Shown here piece by piece: positions 18,793-28,474 of a DNA stretch of 64,000 nucleotides. The number at the start of each line of letters is the position of its first letter. Position 1 is the first letter of the stretch. A program made the position numbers and the translations under genes. This stretch comes from Nakaseomyces glabratus (lineage: Eukaryota > Ascomycota > Saccharomycetes > Saccharomycetales > Saccharomycetaceae), in NCBI RefSeq assembly GCF_010111755.1, contig NC_088963.1, positions 434,001 to 498,000 on the forward strand. The letters are read 5' to 3'. The notes below the pieces were generated by a model that was not told where the DNA came from, made no database searches, and saw nothing but the letters and a program-made list of their open reading frames with translations.

Positions 18793-21138
18793 ATGAGGAA
18801 ACTGCAACTCTTTGGAGGCTCCAAGTACTTCTCTTTATCACAGAAGGAGGGAAAACCTGTGCATAAGAACATTAATAATCAAGAAAAGGTAGAAGATGAA
18901 GTCGAGGATGAAACTGACGATCAATTGAGTCTGCTTTCATTACCTCCCAAGATTTTACGTCGGATATTGAGCCATTTAGATTCTGCTTCGCTTATTGCAT
19001 TGACACATGTCCACTCAAAGCTATACAAAATTATCAGTAATGAATTCCTTTTCAGTAATATAGTGTTGGACTCAAAGATATCGCTACTGAAATTTAGCGC
19101 AATGATACATTCGGAATTCCATACATCCAATGCGCTGGTTAATGGTACTCGTGGTAGCACATCACCCCAGGAAAATAAGAGTCAAAATGTGCGGTTTCTA
19201 GTCCGTTCAGTGGAGTTTGTAAACCCGCAATCTCATGACTCTCTTCTCAAATACAGTAAGTTTCATAAAAAGAATGATACCGGGTCCTTGATAGGGGGAT
19301 CATACAACTTCAACACATCTAGTGAGATACCGATAAGTAAACTGCCGACATCGCCGAAGGCGGAAGATAGGCCAAAGAGTAGCTCATTAGCACAAACAAG
19401 TTTTGGAGGTAAATTAGATACACACGAAAACACAAGATCATCCAGTAGGACAAGAAGTACAAATCACTATAAATGCTATAAACTGATGGAGAAATTCGAA
19501 CATAAGTTCTCCGGCTACACATACATTGAGTTAATGCTTGATATCATAGATTATTTACCCAACGTGACGCATGTAAAATTGAGTAATGTTGATCCTAGTT
19601 TTAAAGTTCCGTTGTGGTATTCTGTATTTAACGATGGATCTAGAGATTTCTTCAAGAAGATTATAAAGGGTCAACAATCCATTACTAATGATGATTTGAG
19701 AACATTTGAGCTATCGAAGGAATTTGTTAGGGAGTATGAAAAGAAATTTTATCATTTACCATTGTTGAAATCTTTGGAAATATCAGCTGCAATTGATAAG
19801 AAACAGACTAAACCAGTTGTGTTTCGTCCCAATCTCATTTGTTGTTTCGGAGTAATACAAGAATTGACACTGGAAAATATTACCCTTGACAAGGAATCCT
19901 TCGAGACACCTATGGAATTTGTCCCATTACATCTTCGTCTAGAAGAAACCAACGATTTGCACGTCAACGGCAAGCCTACATCATTGGAGTTATACAATCT
20001 TCATTCGCCCGTATCGTCATTGACATTACGAGCATGCACTATAATCCAAGGAAATGGTATCTTAAGGTTAATACACAATTATTTCAAAGATGTAAAAAAT
20101 TTACAGTTACTTGAGCTCTCAAGCAAGTATGACTTATTCCTTTGTAATTGTTTCAGCTCACTTTCAAATTTAACTATCGATTGCAACAGCGCTTGCTTCA
20201 CCAATGAAATGACAGTTAATGACGATTACTACTTGAAAGAAATAACACTGTCTAATGAAGATGAAACGAACTGTGATGACAATATTTCTGTAACGGAAAC
20301 TCTTCTAGAATCATCCTCTAGGGTCGTCATTCAAGCCCCTCCACCAACATCTGCTGTAGTAGTCTCATTGAATTTGGACTATATCTCAAAGACTAGTGGA
20401 AGTAATGCACAAGAAAACCCCTTACCATCAGATAGCAAGAAACCAGCATTGATTACAAAATCTCAGGGTGATTACTTCAGACAGCTTAGAATCCCTACAT
20501 TCCATTACTTTTATCACTATTATAAATCGATATGGGAAAGAATACCGCATAAAAATGTAAATATTAATATTATTAATATTCCTTTTACAAACGTTTACCC
20601 AATGTCTCCGAAAGGATTAGCGGAAAGTATGATAGTTTCTAGTGACGCCAACGACCAAGAAACGTTAATTGCATACCGACCATCCGGCTACAGTGCTCAT
20701 GATGTTCCCACATCTTCGATAATACATGTTTCAGAAGAAGCTAGAGAATTTAATAGTACACAATATTACTGGGAGAACGGTGTTAGAAGGTGCTATTTGG
20801 ACGCCATACAAGAATTGAGAGAGTCTTCATCATATTATCAATCAATGACACAGCATGAGATTTTGGATATGATAGATTACGAGGCTATTAATGGTTATCA
20901 AAATTTCAAGTTCTATAAAGACATTCCAAATGTAAATCTTTGGTGCTTTTTGAAATCATTATCAAAGTTCAAATCTGTCAAAATCAACCTATTACGAACG
21001 TGGTTGTACTGTACGCCGAGATCAAGGTATGATTGGGAGTTGCTTCTAAAACCAGTACTGAATGTCAATGTTCCAGTTATAGTTACTGATAGAGATGGCT
21101 ACGTTGTTTATTCTTATGGCCAGCATAAAATGCATTAA
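18793..21138 (+). CDS. SKP2: F-box protein Skp2-like (SCF ubiquitin ligase substrate adaptor)
   Basis: The 781-residue protein (S. cerevisiae YNL311C about 763) has an acidic stretch at about 33-44, then an F-box at about 47-90 (LSLPPKILRRILSHLDSASLIAL and the following helix). The F-box would bind Skp1. The rest has leucine-rich, LRR-like stretches (LKSLEISAAI, LTLENITL, LTLRACTI, LQLLELSS, LTIDCN) that would form the substrate side. Family knowledge: the yeast protein is a putative SCF adaptor with few known substrates, named for a Skp1 interaction. Order with ZIM17 and RFA2 matches YNL310C-311C-312W. Confidence 0.9.
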   Translation: MRKLQLFGGSKYFSLSQKEGKPVHKNINNQEKVEDEVEDETDDQLSLLSLPPKILRRILSHLDSASLIALTHVHSKLYKIISNEFLFSNIVLDSKISLLKFSAMIHSEFHTSNALVNGTRGSTSPQENKSQNVRFLVRSVEFVNPQSHDSLLKYSKFHKKNDTGSLIGGSYNFNTSSEIPISKLPTSPKAEDRPKSSSLAQTSFGGKLDTHENTRSSSRTRSTNHYKCYKLMEKFEHKFSGYTYIELMLDIIDYLPNVTHVKLSNVDPSFKVPLWYSVFNDGSRDFFKKIIKGQQSITNDDLRTFELSKEFVREYEKKFYHLPLLKSLEISAAIDKKQTKPVVFRPNLICCFGVIQELTLENITLDKESFETPMEFVPLHLRLEETNDLHVNGKPTSLELYNLHSPVSSLTLRACTIIQGNGILRLIHNYFKDVKNLQLLELSSKYDLFLCNCFSSLSNLTIDCNSACFTNEMTVNDDYYLKEITLSNEDETNCDDNISVTETLLESSSRVVIQAPPPTSAVVVSLNLDYISKTSGSNAQENPLPSDSKKPALITKSQGDYFRQLRIPTFHYFYHYYKSIWERIPHKNVNINIINIPFTNVYPMSPKGLAESMIVSSDANDQETLIAYRPSGYSAHDVPTSSIIHVSEEAREFNSTQYYWENGVRRCYLDAIQELRESSSYYQSMTQHEILDMIDYEAINGYQNFKFYKDIPNVNLWCFLKSLSKFKSVKINLLRTWLYCTPRSRYDWELLLKPVLNVNVPVIVTDRDGYVVYSYGQHKMH

Positions 21139-21387
21139 ATATTCTTATATGAACTGTTCAGCATTTTCACTAACATTTATATTTATTACAGGTATCTTAG
21201 TACTTACATATTTACGATTGACTTAACCATGCAATTGACGAGTGACAAACCACATCATTCTCATGCATACAGAATAGTAGACTAAGTTTTGATCATGTTT
21301 TGTTCTTTTAAAAATAACTAGTATTTCAATAAAACTGTATATATTAAACTAGTTAGTGAAAAGTTCATTACGTTAGCCGCGCTGTGT

Positions 21388-22227
21388 CTAATCCACAGCA
21401 AAGAAATGATTATCATCTAATGTTGGATATATGAAACCTTGCTCTGTTAGCGTTGTACAACAATTTCTGACAGTTGTTTCATCTATATCTAAAGATTGAG
21501 AAATCAAAGGGATTGGTACAGCAAAGGTGTTTGCGTCTTTACCAACACATTGTTGCTTGCAGAATTCCAATATTCTCTGCAATGGGTTTTTGTTACCAGC
21601 TCCTTCGTCATCTTGAACAAACAAGGATTGTCCTGCACCTTCGTTGTCTCCAGAAGCCAAAGAACTGCCTTGCATTTTACCGTTCGCTATGGCATGGCAT
21701 TTAATAGCCTCTAGATGATGGGCAATTACGTCGTTGAATGAGTCTACATTCTTGATGACAGCATACTGGATGTTTTTCTTCCCACCAAATTCTTTCAAAG
21801 CACCAAATACTTTAACATAAGTTCCTATCTGATATTGCTGTGCAATTTGTGATTCACCGCCTTTCATTTCCCCAAAACCATCATCACCGTCCGTTCCCTG
21901 AGCAACATCAGAGCTATCGTCACTCCATTTTCTTACTTCAATCTGCCCCGTACCATCTTCTAATGTCAGATATATATTAGACGTGTGGTCAGTAATATTC
22001 CTCACCACACCAACGAAACACACATGGTGTAATTCTTGGTTATGTGTTATAAAGGGCCCATCCTGGATGGCCTGTTGTGAATCCAATATCTGCTTGATAG
22101 TAACGGGAGTTAGCGTGTTGGTGTTGGAACCAGTACCAGAGTCCATAGTGTTAGGCCTCGAATCAGAGTTCTCAAACCCTCCACCGGTAACCGATGAGAA
22201 TTCATTGTAAGGTTGATAAGTCGCCAT
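21388..22227 (-). CDS. RFA2: Replication protein A 32-kDa subunit Rfa2
   Basis: The 279-residue protein (S. cerevisiae about 273) has a Ser/Gly-rich phosphorylatable N-terminus (MATYQPYNEFSSVTGGGFEN). The central OB fold is at about 60-180 (VCFVGVVRNITDHTSNIYLTLEDGTGQIEVRKW, and FGALKEFGGKKNIQYAVIK). A C-terminal winged helix begins near 205 (LQRILEFCKQQC, then TTVRNCCTTLTEQGFIYPT). It binds single-stranded DNA as part of the RPA trimer in replication, repair and recombination. The reading frame is uninterrupted from the ATG, whereas I recall a short intron in the S. cerevisiae gene. An MCB lies upstream. Confidence 0.97.
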   Translation of the reverse strand: MATYQPYNEFSSVTGGGFENSDSRPNTMDSGTGSNTNTLTPVTIKQILDSQQAIQDGPFITHNQELHHVCFVGVVRNITDHTSNIYLTLEDGTGQIEVRKWSDDSSDVAQGTDGDDGFGEMKGGESQIAQQYQIGTYVKVFGALKEFGGKKNIQYAVIKNVDSFNDVIAHHLEAIKCHAIANGKMQGSSLASGDNEGAGQSLFVQDDEGAGNKNPLQRILEFCKQQCVGKDANTFAVPIPLISQSLDIDETTVRNCCTTLTEQGFIYPTLDDNHFFAVD

Positions 22228-22856
22228 CGCCTAGTTTTCCAAGTTCTTGTTCTTTGTTCTTTTGCTGCACAGCCTGAATAACTAAGTCACAAACAAAATT
22301 ATACCCGCCGTGAAGTCTATACACCTGCGCACTAATAATATAACACAACTCTGCAATTGCCACTATTATGCTCAATTCTTCCAGTTTAGTCTGCGAGTGG
22401 TGACGCGTCGCTTCCAGCTGAATTTCGTCTGATCATTAGGCTTCGCGAAAACAATGTGTGCTCAAAGTCACGTGCAACAATATAGACTTTATAGAATAAT
22501 ACCAATGTAGCTATCGCGGTTCATGAACAGCAGCATTTCATCATGGGGGATAGTCCATCAACTCTTGCTTATCTTTCTCCTTTCTCTATTTCCGTTGTCT
22601 TCTGGGTTTTATAACACATTAGTCGGCGGGGTTTCATGCTCTTTTGCGCAACTTCTACATTCAATGATCAATTCTTTCATGCAGCATTTCGATATGGCAG
22701 TATTACCATGACTGATATCCAACAATAAATATATTGATGTGTGCGTATCTTCTGTCCATTAATTTGGACAAATGGAGCACACTTCTATGAATAAATATGT
22801 GGTTCTATGCGTGCGATCTATATTGCGTAGTCTCTTGCGGTTGGATACATTGCTAA
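22228..22856. other. RFA2 promoter and DAL82 3' region
   Basis: Contains the MCB at 22403-22408 and an E-box GTCACGTG at 22467-22474. EMW1 (YNL313C), which lies here in S. cerevisiae, is absent; no remnant is recognised. Confidence 0.6.
22403..22408. promoter_or_regulatory. MCB (ACGCGT) upstream of RFA2
   Basis: ACGCGT inside the palindrome GACGCGTC lies about 175 bp upstream of the RFA2 ATG. MBF uses this site to drive DNA replication genes in late G1. STB1, an MBF/SBF cofactor, is encoded in the same window. Confidence 0.75.
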
Positions 22857-23687
22857 TCATGATTCCTTGGTTGGAGTCTCAAGCAATGAAGTTATAACAT
22901 TCAGTATTTGCAACTGGATGGCCCGATTTTGTTTCTTGTAACTTAGAAAATCAGCCTGTGTCATGTACTTTTTGCTCAGCTCTGCCTCTTTCATAATCAT
23001 CAATTGGTCCTCCTGCTTCTGCTGATCCGAGAGCTTCCTGACTAGATCCTGGATAGTATGTACGTCCAAGCTGTTTTTCCTAGTTGGAATCCTAGTGTCT
23101 CCATCGAATATAGAAGTGTCAAGGGGAGTGCCCGCCGTCACTGTACTATCCTCCATTGTGGGTTGGCCAGCCAATCCCGTATCTTGTATAGAAGGCTTCT
23201 TAGCGTTCTTAGGCATCCCAATACTTATCGTATCCAGGGGAGGAGGTGTGGGCTCGATGATGTTGTTTATAGTGCTCTGCTTCAATAGTTGGCCCCCGAG
23301 CATCGGAAGACGGGGCACCAATGCCGGCTCCGGTGGTCGTCCGCCGCTCGCTAGAGCACCCTGGGACATACCATTGTCCCGCACTATGGGATCTTTTACA
23401 GACACACCATCTGACTCAGAGATCAACCGCTCCAGCAGAACCAGCTCCGCTTCGCTGTATCCCTTAAACTGCTCGCTGCCCCTGTCCTGCAGATACATAT
23501 ACTTCAACCGCTCAAATTTGTTCTTAATGGTCCTGATCTGCCGGTACTTCGTATGCAGCCGGCTGTTGTAATCAGCAAGCACACGCTCCCAGCTGTGCAA
23601 CCGGTATGCATACGGCTTCAAGTGCGGCTTGTACTTGTCCATCAGCTCCAAGAGCACTATGGCACTCTGCTGGCTCTCAACCCTCAT
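22857..23687 (-). CDS. DAL82: Dal82-like regulator of allophanate-inducible genes
   Basis: The 276-residue protein (S. cerevisiae about 255) has an N-terminal basic/aromatic domain (residues about 8-65: LLELMDKYKPHLKPYAYR, ERVLADYNSRLHTKYRQIRT, KFERLKYMYLQ) that corresponds to the DNA-binding part of Dal82. The middle is Pro/Gly-rich, and the last ~65 residues form a predicted coiled coil (VRKLSDQQKQEDQLMIMKEAELSKKY). Family knowledge: Dal82 binds UIS-ALL elements with Dal81 in allantoin/urea catabolism. Assignment relies on gene order (divergent from ATP11, as YNL314W is from YNL315C) and general architecture. Confidence 0.82.
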   Translation of the reverse strand: MRVESQQSAIVLLELMDKYKPHLKPYAYRLHSWERVLADYNSRLHTKYRQIRTIKNKFERLKYMYLQDRGSEQFKGYSEAELVLLERLISESDGVSVKDPIVRDNGMSQGALASGGRPPEPALVPRLPMLGGQLLKQSTINNIIEPTPPPLDTISIGMPKNAKKPSIQDTGLAGQPTMEDSTVTAGTPLDTSIFDGDTRIPTRKNSLDVHTIQDLVRKLSDQQKQEDQLMIMKEAELSKKYMTQADFLSYKKQNRAIQLQILNVITSLLETPTKES

Positions 23688-23922
23688 CTCATAGAGGGGA
23701 TTCTATCACAAAGTCTACACAATGGTCTCAAACCTCTCCAACGACTGCAAGTCCACCCCAAGTTATGCCTATTCGACAGCTTTCTAGCCTTCCAGTCGAT
23801 TTTTCCAAAAATTTGGCAAAAAGCTTCAGGCATTAAGCTTAAAAATGGACCTCCGACTCGAAGTATCTTAGCCATTAGTTGTAAGCTCTTGTAACCTAGG
23901 AGTGGTCCATTATTCTGAACAT

Positions 23923-24852
23923 ATGCTTACTAGATCCCTAGTTCCAGCTTTGAGGAGGCGAATTACGGTAGTCGCTAGACAGTATAGTATCGAGGACAGG
24001 TACAAGGAGAAGCTATTGCAGAAGGCCAAGGCTGAAGGAGTTGAGAGCATCGAGGAGTTGAAGAAGCGACTAGCAGACCAGATCGAGGAGAAGAAGAAAG
24101 AACTCAACAAGATCGATCCCTTGCGTGAATTAGAGCAGCATTTGAACGCGGGTAGTCGTATTCACACCAATAAAGAGCACAAAACCACAAAGATGTCTAA
24201 CAAGAGCAACGAAAAGAGTGGCAATGTATTGCCAAAGGACAAGCCTTATAAGACTCTGGATGACTACTTGAAATTGGACAAGATCAAGGATTTATCTAAG
24301 CAGGAAGTTGAATTCTTGTGGAGAGCCAAGTGGTCTAATAGGGATGACTCCCTAGTGGCAGTGGTGCCATACGTCAAGACTTTCCAAGGCATGTACAAAT
24401 ATGCGGTCAAGAACCCCTTGTTTGTGTTGCCATTACCTAGAGAAAATGCAGCCGATGGCAATAAAGCTGACAAGGATAGCGTACCAGTGGAACTGCAGTA
24501 TGTCCAATGGCAGTTTGCTGGGCCAAACACTGTGCATTGCCTGATAACCTCTCTTGCGGAGTACAAGTTACACCAGGATTTTGCCAAGCCACATACTACT
24601 ATCCAATTCCATTTGGATTTAGCTAACGATAAGGATATGGTGCTCATGAATGGGCAAGTCGAGTCGGACAGTAACGTCTCTTTACAAGATGCACAACTTC
24701 TGCTTCTTAATGTGCAAAGATTCTACGGGGCCATGGGTTCCGAGACGAGTATAGCCAAGGAAAGGATACAACTACTGGAGGACTTCAATAAGGGTTCTCA
24801 AAACTTTGATATCAATAAGCTTATCCAGCTCGCCCAGTCAATGGAGAACTAG
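23923..24852 (+). CDS. ATP11: Mitochondrial F1-ATPase assembly chaperone Atp11
   Basis: The start is the ATG at 23923, giving 309 residues; a GTG-initiated extension from 23902 is not credible. The presequence is basic (MLTRSLVPALRRRITVVARQ). A charged helical region follows (about 20-65), then the conserved Atp11 domain from about residue 105 (LDDYLKLDKIKDLSKQEVE, LWRAKWSN) to the end (LLLLNVQRFYGA near 265). Family knowledge: Atp11 binds the free beta subunit of F1 and prevents its aggregation before alpha-beta assembly in the matrix. S. cerevisiae is about 318 residues. Confidence 0.96.
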   Translation: MLTRSLVPALRRRITVVARQYSIEDRYKEKLLQKAKAEGVESIEELKKRLADQIEEKKKELNKIDPLRELEQHLNAGSRIHTNKEHKTTKMSNKSNEKSGNVLPKDKPYKTLDDYLKLDKIKDLSKQEVEFLWRAKWSNRDDSLVAVVPYVKTFQGMYKYAVKNPLFVLPLPRENAADGNKADKDSVPVELQYVQWQFAGPNTVHCLITSLAEYKLHQDFAKPHTTIQFHLDLANDKDMVLMNGQVESDSNVSLQDAQLLLLNVQRFYGAMGSETSIAKERIQLLEDFNKGSQNFDINKLIQLAQSMEN

Positions 24853-25195
24853 TTTGGGTTCATATAACAACCAAACCGACTGCCTCCATTATTGTTAATC
24901 AGTCAACCCGAGAATCGCCGAAGAGACTTTCATTTAAACTTGTACATACTATACATACTTACTGCTGAATAAAAGACATAAATATCATTTGAATTGTTAA
25001 CCAATTGTGCTTCAGATATGATGCAATATTCTTGCAAATATCTTATCTATTACTCATCGCAAAGTGAAAAAAAATCCGACACTTTAAGAAAAGAGTACTG
25101 CTAGCGATGAGCTGACAATATTGCGTTGCCTGAAGGTAAATGGTGTTAATAGCAACTTAATTTGAAGTTAAATTGGATCTAGTTTGCAAGTGGTT
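24853..25195. promoter_or_regulatory. ATP11-PHA2 intergenic region with two PAC boxes
   Basis: Exact PAC boxes lie at 25053-25060 (reverse) and 25104-25111 (forward), about 85-140 bp upstream of the PHA2 ATG. An A-rich GTGAAAAAAAATCC segment lies between them. PHA2 is an amino-acid biosynthesis gene, so the arrangement is unexpected. Confidence 0.75.
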
Positions 25196-26248
25196 ATGAC
25201 GGTGAAAGTTCTTTTCCTGGGTCCTGAGGGTACTTACTCGCATCAGGCAGCTATCCAGCAGTTTAGTCATCTGGTTGATTATAACGTAGTGTATGAAGCT
25301 GTGGATTCCATTCCTTCTTGTGTGGATAAGTTAATCGAGCATGACAATGACATAGAAGACGTCGATCTGTATTCGGTGGTGCCATTGGAGAACTCCACAA
25401 ATGGACAGGTAGTTTTTACTTATGACATTTTAAGAAATCTTATGCAAGGTAGTAACGGCACAAATATGAGGATTCGAGAGAATCAAGTGGTTGCTCCAAT
25501 TACAATTGTGGGAGAGCAATATGTTTCAATTCTACATTGTTTGATTAGTCCTGATCCGAGCATAGGCATTGAGTCATTACAAAATTACGATACTTTAAAG
25601 ATATATAGCCATCCCCAAGTGTGGGGACAGGTATCAAAGTATCTGGTCGAACTACAGAAAAGATTTCCAAACTTGAAGCTGGAGAGAATAAATTGTAACT
25701 CAACCTCGGAAGCAGTCCTACAAGCAGCTGAGGAACAATCGTCAAGCCAATCTTCTGGTATTTTAAACCTAGCAATTGCGAGTGAGATCGCTGCATCGAT
25801 TTACCAGTGTTATATTATTCAACACAGCATCAACGATATACTGGGTAATACCACAAGATTTTTGGTATTCAAAAAGAAATCTAATCATAGAAGATTACTG
25901 GCACCTCCTTCTGCCACACCACAACGAGTGTCTTTACTGACTTTCACCATAAAGCAAGATGATCCTGGTTCTTTGGTAGAGGTTTTGTCTGTTCTAAAGG
26001 ACTTTTCTTTAAATATGTGCTCCATAAGTTCAAGACCTTACTTGTTGAGATCTGAACAGATATCGCAACAGGGAGAAAACTTTAGAAGGCGGAATTGGCA
26101 ATACATATTCTTTATCGAATTCTACATAGAGCAGGATAAAGAATTTGATAAAGACAAATTCTGCGATCGTATTGATGCCTTGTGCGGAGATTGGTGCCAT
26201 TGGGGAAGATTTCCTAGAGATATATGCTATTATAAGAACACTGCGTGA
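25196..26248 (+). CDS. PHA2: Prephenate dehydratase Pha2
   Basis: The ATG at 25196 gives 350 residues; an in-frame TTG upstream (25184) is not taken as start. The PDT domain spans about 1-225, with FLGPEGTYSHQAA at the start, the active-site ENSTNGQV segment (about 65-72) and NTTRFLVF near its end, containing the catalytic Thr-Arg-Phe motif. An ACT regulatory domain follows (SLLTFTIKQDDPGSLVEVLSVLK, then SSRPYL), the site of phenylalanine feedback control in this family. The enzyme converts prephenate to phenylpyruvate in phenylalanine synthesis. S. cerevisiae is about 334 residues. Confidence 0.97.
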   Translation: MTVKVLFLGPEGTYSHQAAIQQFSHLVDYNVVYEAVDSIPSCVDKLIEHDNDIEDVDLYSVVPLENSTNGQVVFTYDILRNLMQGSNGTNMRIRENQVVAPITIVGEQYVSILHCLISPDPSIGIESLQNYDTLKIYSHPQVWGQVSKYLVELQKRFPNLKLERINCNSTSEAVLQAAEEQSSSQSSGILNLAIASEIAASIYQCYIIQHSINDILGNTTRFLVFKKKSNHRRLLAPPSATPQRVSLLTFTIKQDDPGSLVEVLSVLKDFSLNMCSISSRPYLLRSEQISQQGENFRRRNWQYIFFIEFYIEQDKEFDKDKFCDRIDALCGDWCHWGRFPRDICYYKNTA

Positions 26249-26369
26249 AAATATTATAAATTATGATATGCCGTATTCGTTTAGGTATAAAAACTATTTA
26301 TAGACGATATATACTTCTTAACTACTCATGAAATGTAATAATTTTAATAACATCGTGAAAACTCCTAAA

Positions 26370-27737
26370 TTATATACTCAATCCTGGAAGAATAGAAGTC
26401 CTTTGTTCCTTATCAGTTGTTGGTGTCGGTTCTTTGATTTCTGGTACTCTGGAGATGTTATTGTTGTACTGAGTTTGTTGTGGGAATGCTGTTGACGCTG
26501 GTGGCGGAGCTGCGCCGTATTCAGACTTTTCACGTACAGCATTGATATCATTATTGATACCAAAGAACCAACCAGTCATTTTCTTATTATTATATGTTGG
26601 ATCATCAAAGGCATTTGGATCGACAGGCCTTGCTCTTGTCCAAAATCGAATGGTTCTATCCTTGGCGGCAGTGGCTAGGATATGGCCCACAGGATTGTAT
26701 GCAATTGCTGATATGCACTTTTCATGTGCAAACGGTATTATATGAATGGGCTTTTCCGTATCTTGGCCGAGATCAAAATGTTTTAAAGAGCCGTCATAGC
26801 ATCCAACGGTAAACATCGATTCGTTTATAGTACTCCATTCCAGTTCCATGAAATCAACTTCATCACGAACACACATTAATTCGTTCATGCTTGCACGAAG
26901 ATCAAATACTCTACAAGACTTATCCTTGGAGATAGCTGCCAGCAAATTGCCCTTTGTCGGTTGAAATCTAGTTTTAAGTACAGTATGTTTGAATTTTAGT
27001 AATGTAGATACACACTGGCCAGATCTCGGATCCCAAAGTTTAACTAAATTATCTTTTGATCCTGATACTATCAGTCCTAACTCTGGATGCCAGTCACAAC
27101 TCCTGACATCCCAATGATGTCCAGATAGTACTCTTTCTTGTTGGCCATTGCTAAAATTCCAAATTTTTAATATATTATCATCAGAACAAGTAACAAACTT
27201 GGAATCATTATTACTAAAAGCCACGTCTCTAATACCTTCTGTGTGAATTCGATCTAATTCCTTCACCATATTGAAATTAGGCTGCCATATTTTGATTGTA
27301 CCATCTGCGTCACCACTAATCATCCAATCTCCAGCATGGGAATATTTCATTGTTGTCACTGAGGTATCATGAGCCTGCATAATAGTCTCAAATGTAAAAG
27401 ATGAACCATTCCAAAGCGAGAATTCACCACTGAAAGTTGCAACAATTAGTCTTCTCCCCTCAGGAGACCATTGGATTGCTGGAATAACATGCTTAACCTT
27501 ATTGGAACTCAAATGTGTAAATTTCGTCGGCAGATTAACTATCCTATCATTACGCTTGTACGCATCGGGTGGCATGATATTAGCAGTAAACGAAGTTTCA
27601 GGTTCTATAGGCGGGAGTGAGAGCCCATGTTTCTTTAAATAGTACAGTCTATTATACGAAGAACTCACATCAACCGATCTCCTGAGTGTTAGATACTTCT
27701 TCTGAGGAACACCTTCCACAGCAGCACTTTGATCCAT
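26370..27737 (-). CDS. PFS2: WD40 subunit Pfs2 of the cleavage and polyadenylation factor
   Basis: The 455-residue protein (S. cerevisiae about 465) has a short N-terminal arm (YLTLRRSVDVSSSYNRLYYLKKHGLSLPP) and then seven WD40 repeats from about 90 to 375, each with GH/D and WD-type ends (for example WSPEGRRLIVATFSGEFSLW, DGTIKIWQ, DDNILKIWNF, DNLVKLWDPRSG, KDRTIRFW). The C-terminus is low-complexity. Family knowledge: Pfs2 (WDR33-like) scaffolds the CPF polymerase module and contacts Rna14 and the poly(A) polymerase in mRNA 3'-end formation. Matches YNL317W in order. HRP1 of the same window acts in the partner factor CF IB. Confidence 0.97.
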   Translation of the reverse strand: MDQSAAVEGVPQKKYLTLRRSVDVSSSYNRLYYLKKHGLSLPPIEPETSFTANIMPPDAYKRNDRIVNLPTKFTHLSSNKVKHVIPAIQWSPEGRRLIVATFSGEFSLWNGSSFTFETIMQAHDTSVTTMKYSHAGDWMISGDADGTIKIWQPNFNMVKELDRIHTEGIRDVAFSNNDSKFVTCSDDNILKIWNFSNGQQERVLSGHHWDVRSCDWHPELGLIVSGSKDNLVKLWDPRSGQCVSTLLKFKHTVLKTRFQPTKGNLLAAISKDKSCRVFDLRASMNELMCVRDEVDFMELEWSTINESMFTVGCYDGSLKHFDLGQDTEKPIHIIPFAHEKCISAIAYNPVGHILATAAKDRTIRFWTRARPVDPNAFDDPTYNNKKMTGWFFGINNDINAVREKSEYGAAPPPASTAFPQQTQYNNNISRVPEIKEPTPTTDKEQRTSILPGLSI

Positions 27738-28474
27738 TTCAATTGAATATCAGTTTACTGTGCCTTTTCTTGATCAATTTTTACTCTTTCTTCACAGTGT
27801 TTTCAAGAAGTAAACTTTCCCTGATACCTCCTAATCCAATAATTTCCAAATTGTTACCAAATTGTTACCAAATATTACTTCTTGGATGATATAATTAAAG
27901 TATTTTAGACAGCTCAAAGGCCTTTGAAACTACCGATGAGTTGACTAAAGTCTGCTATTATTCCTACAAACCTGAAATTTCAATTTGAAGTTGCTATTTA
28001 ACGTTAAAAACTATAAGTCACATGATATGTTAAAATATTGTATATATAATGAGCCTGGAGTGATCGCTTAGCAGAGTAATGCAATTAAAATGGTTGGTAT
28101 ATTCGCAAATACAATAAGTTTCTTTTTTAAAAATGCCGATTGCAAATATCAGATCAGCGTTATTCTGCATTTTGGCCTAGTTTGAAATTTATAGTTAGGT
28201 GCCGATATTCTGGCAGAACTTATTTAACCTTTTGTGTCATCAAATAAGCTAGAATACTTATGAAATTTTATAACATACTCCCAATAGCTTTAAACTTTAT
28301 GGCAACTATGCAAACCATGTTTTTGTCTTACCTTTGTAGGAATAGAATAATATATGAAAATTAAAACAATTATATAAACGTAATCCTGGTGACTATAGTT
28401 ACGACCAAAACAAGAATTTAAACATTCATTTATATAATAATATTCAAGGAAGTGTATTTATTAGCATACAGAGT
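27738..28474. other. Divergent promoter region PFS2 / HXT14
   Basis: About 740 bp, AT-rich. A duplicated CAAATTGTTAC segment occurs at about 27847-27870. A near-PAC CCGATGAG lies at 27934-27941 and a GTCACATG at about 28017. No gene seen. Confidence 0.5.
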
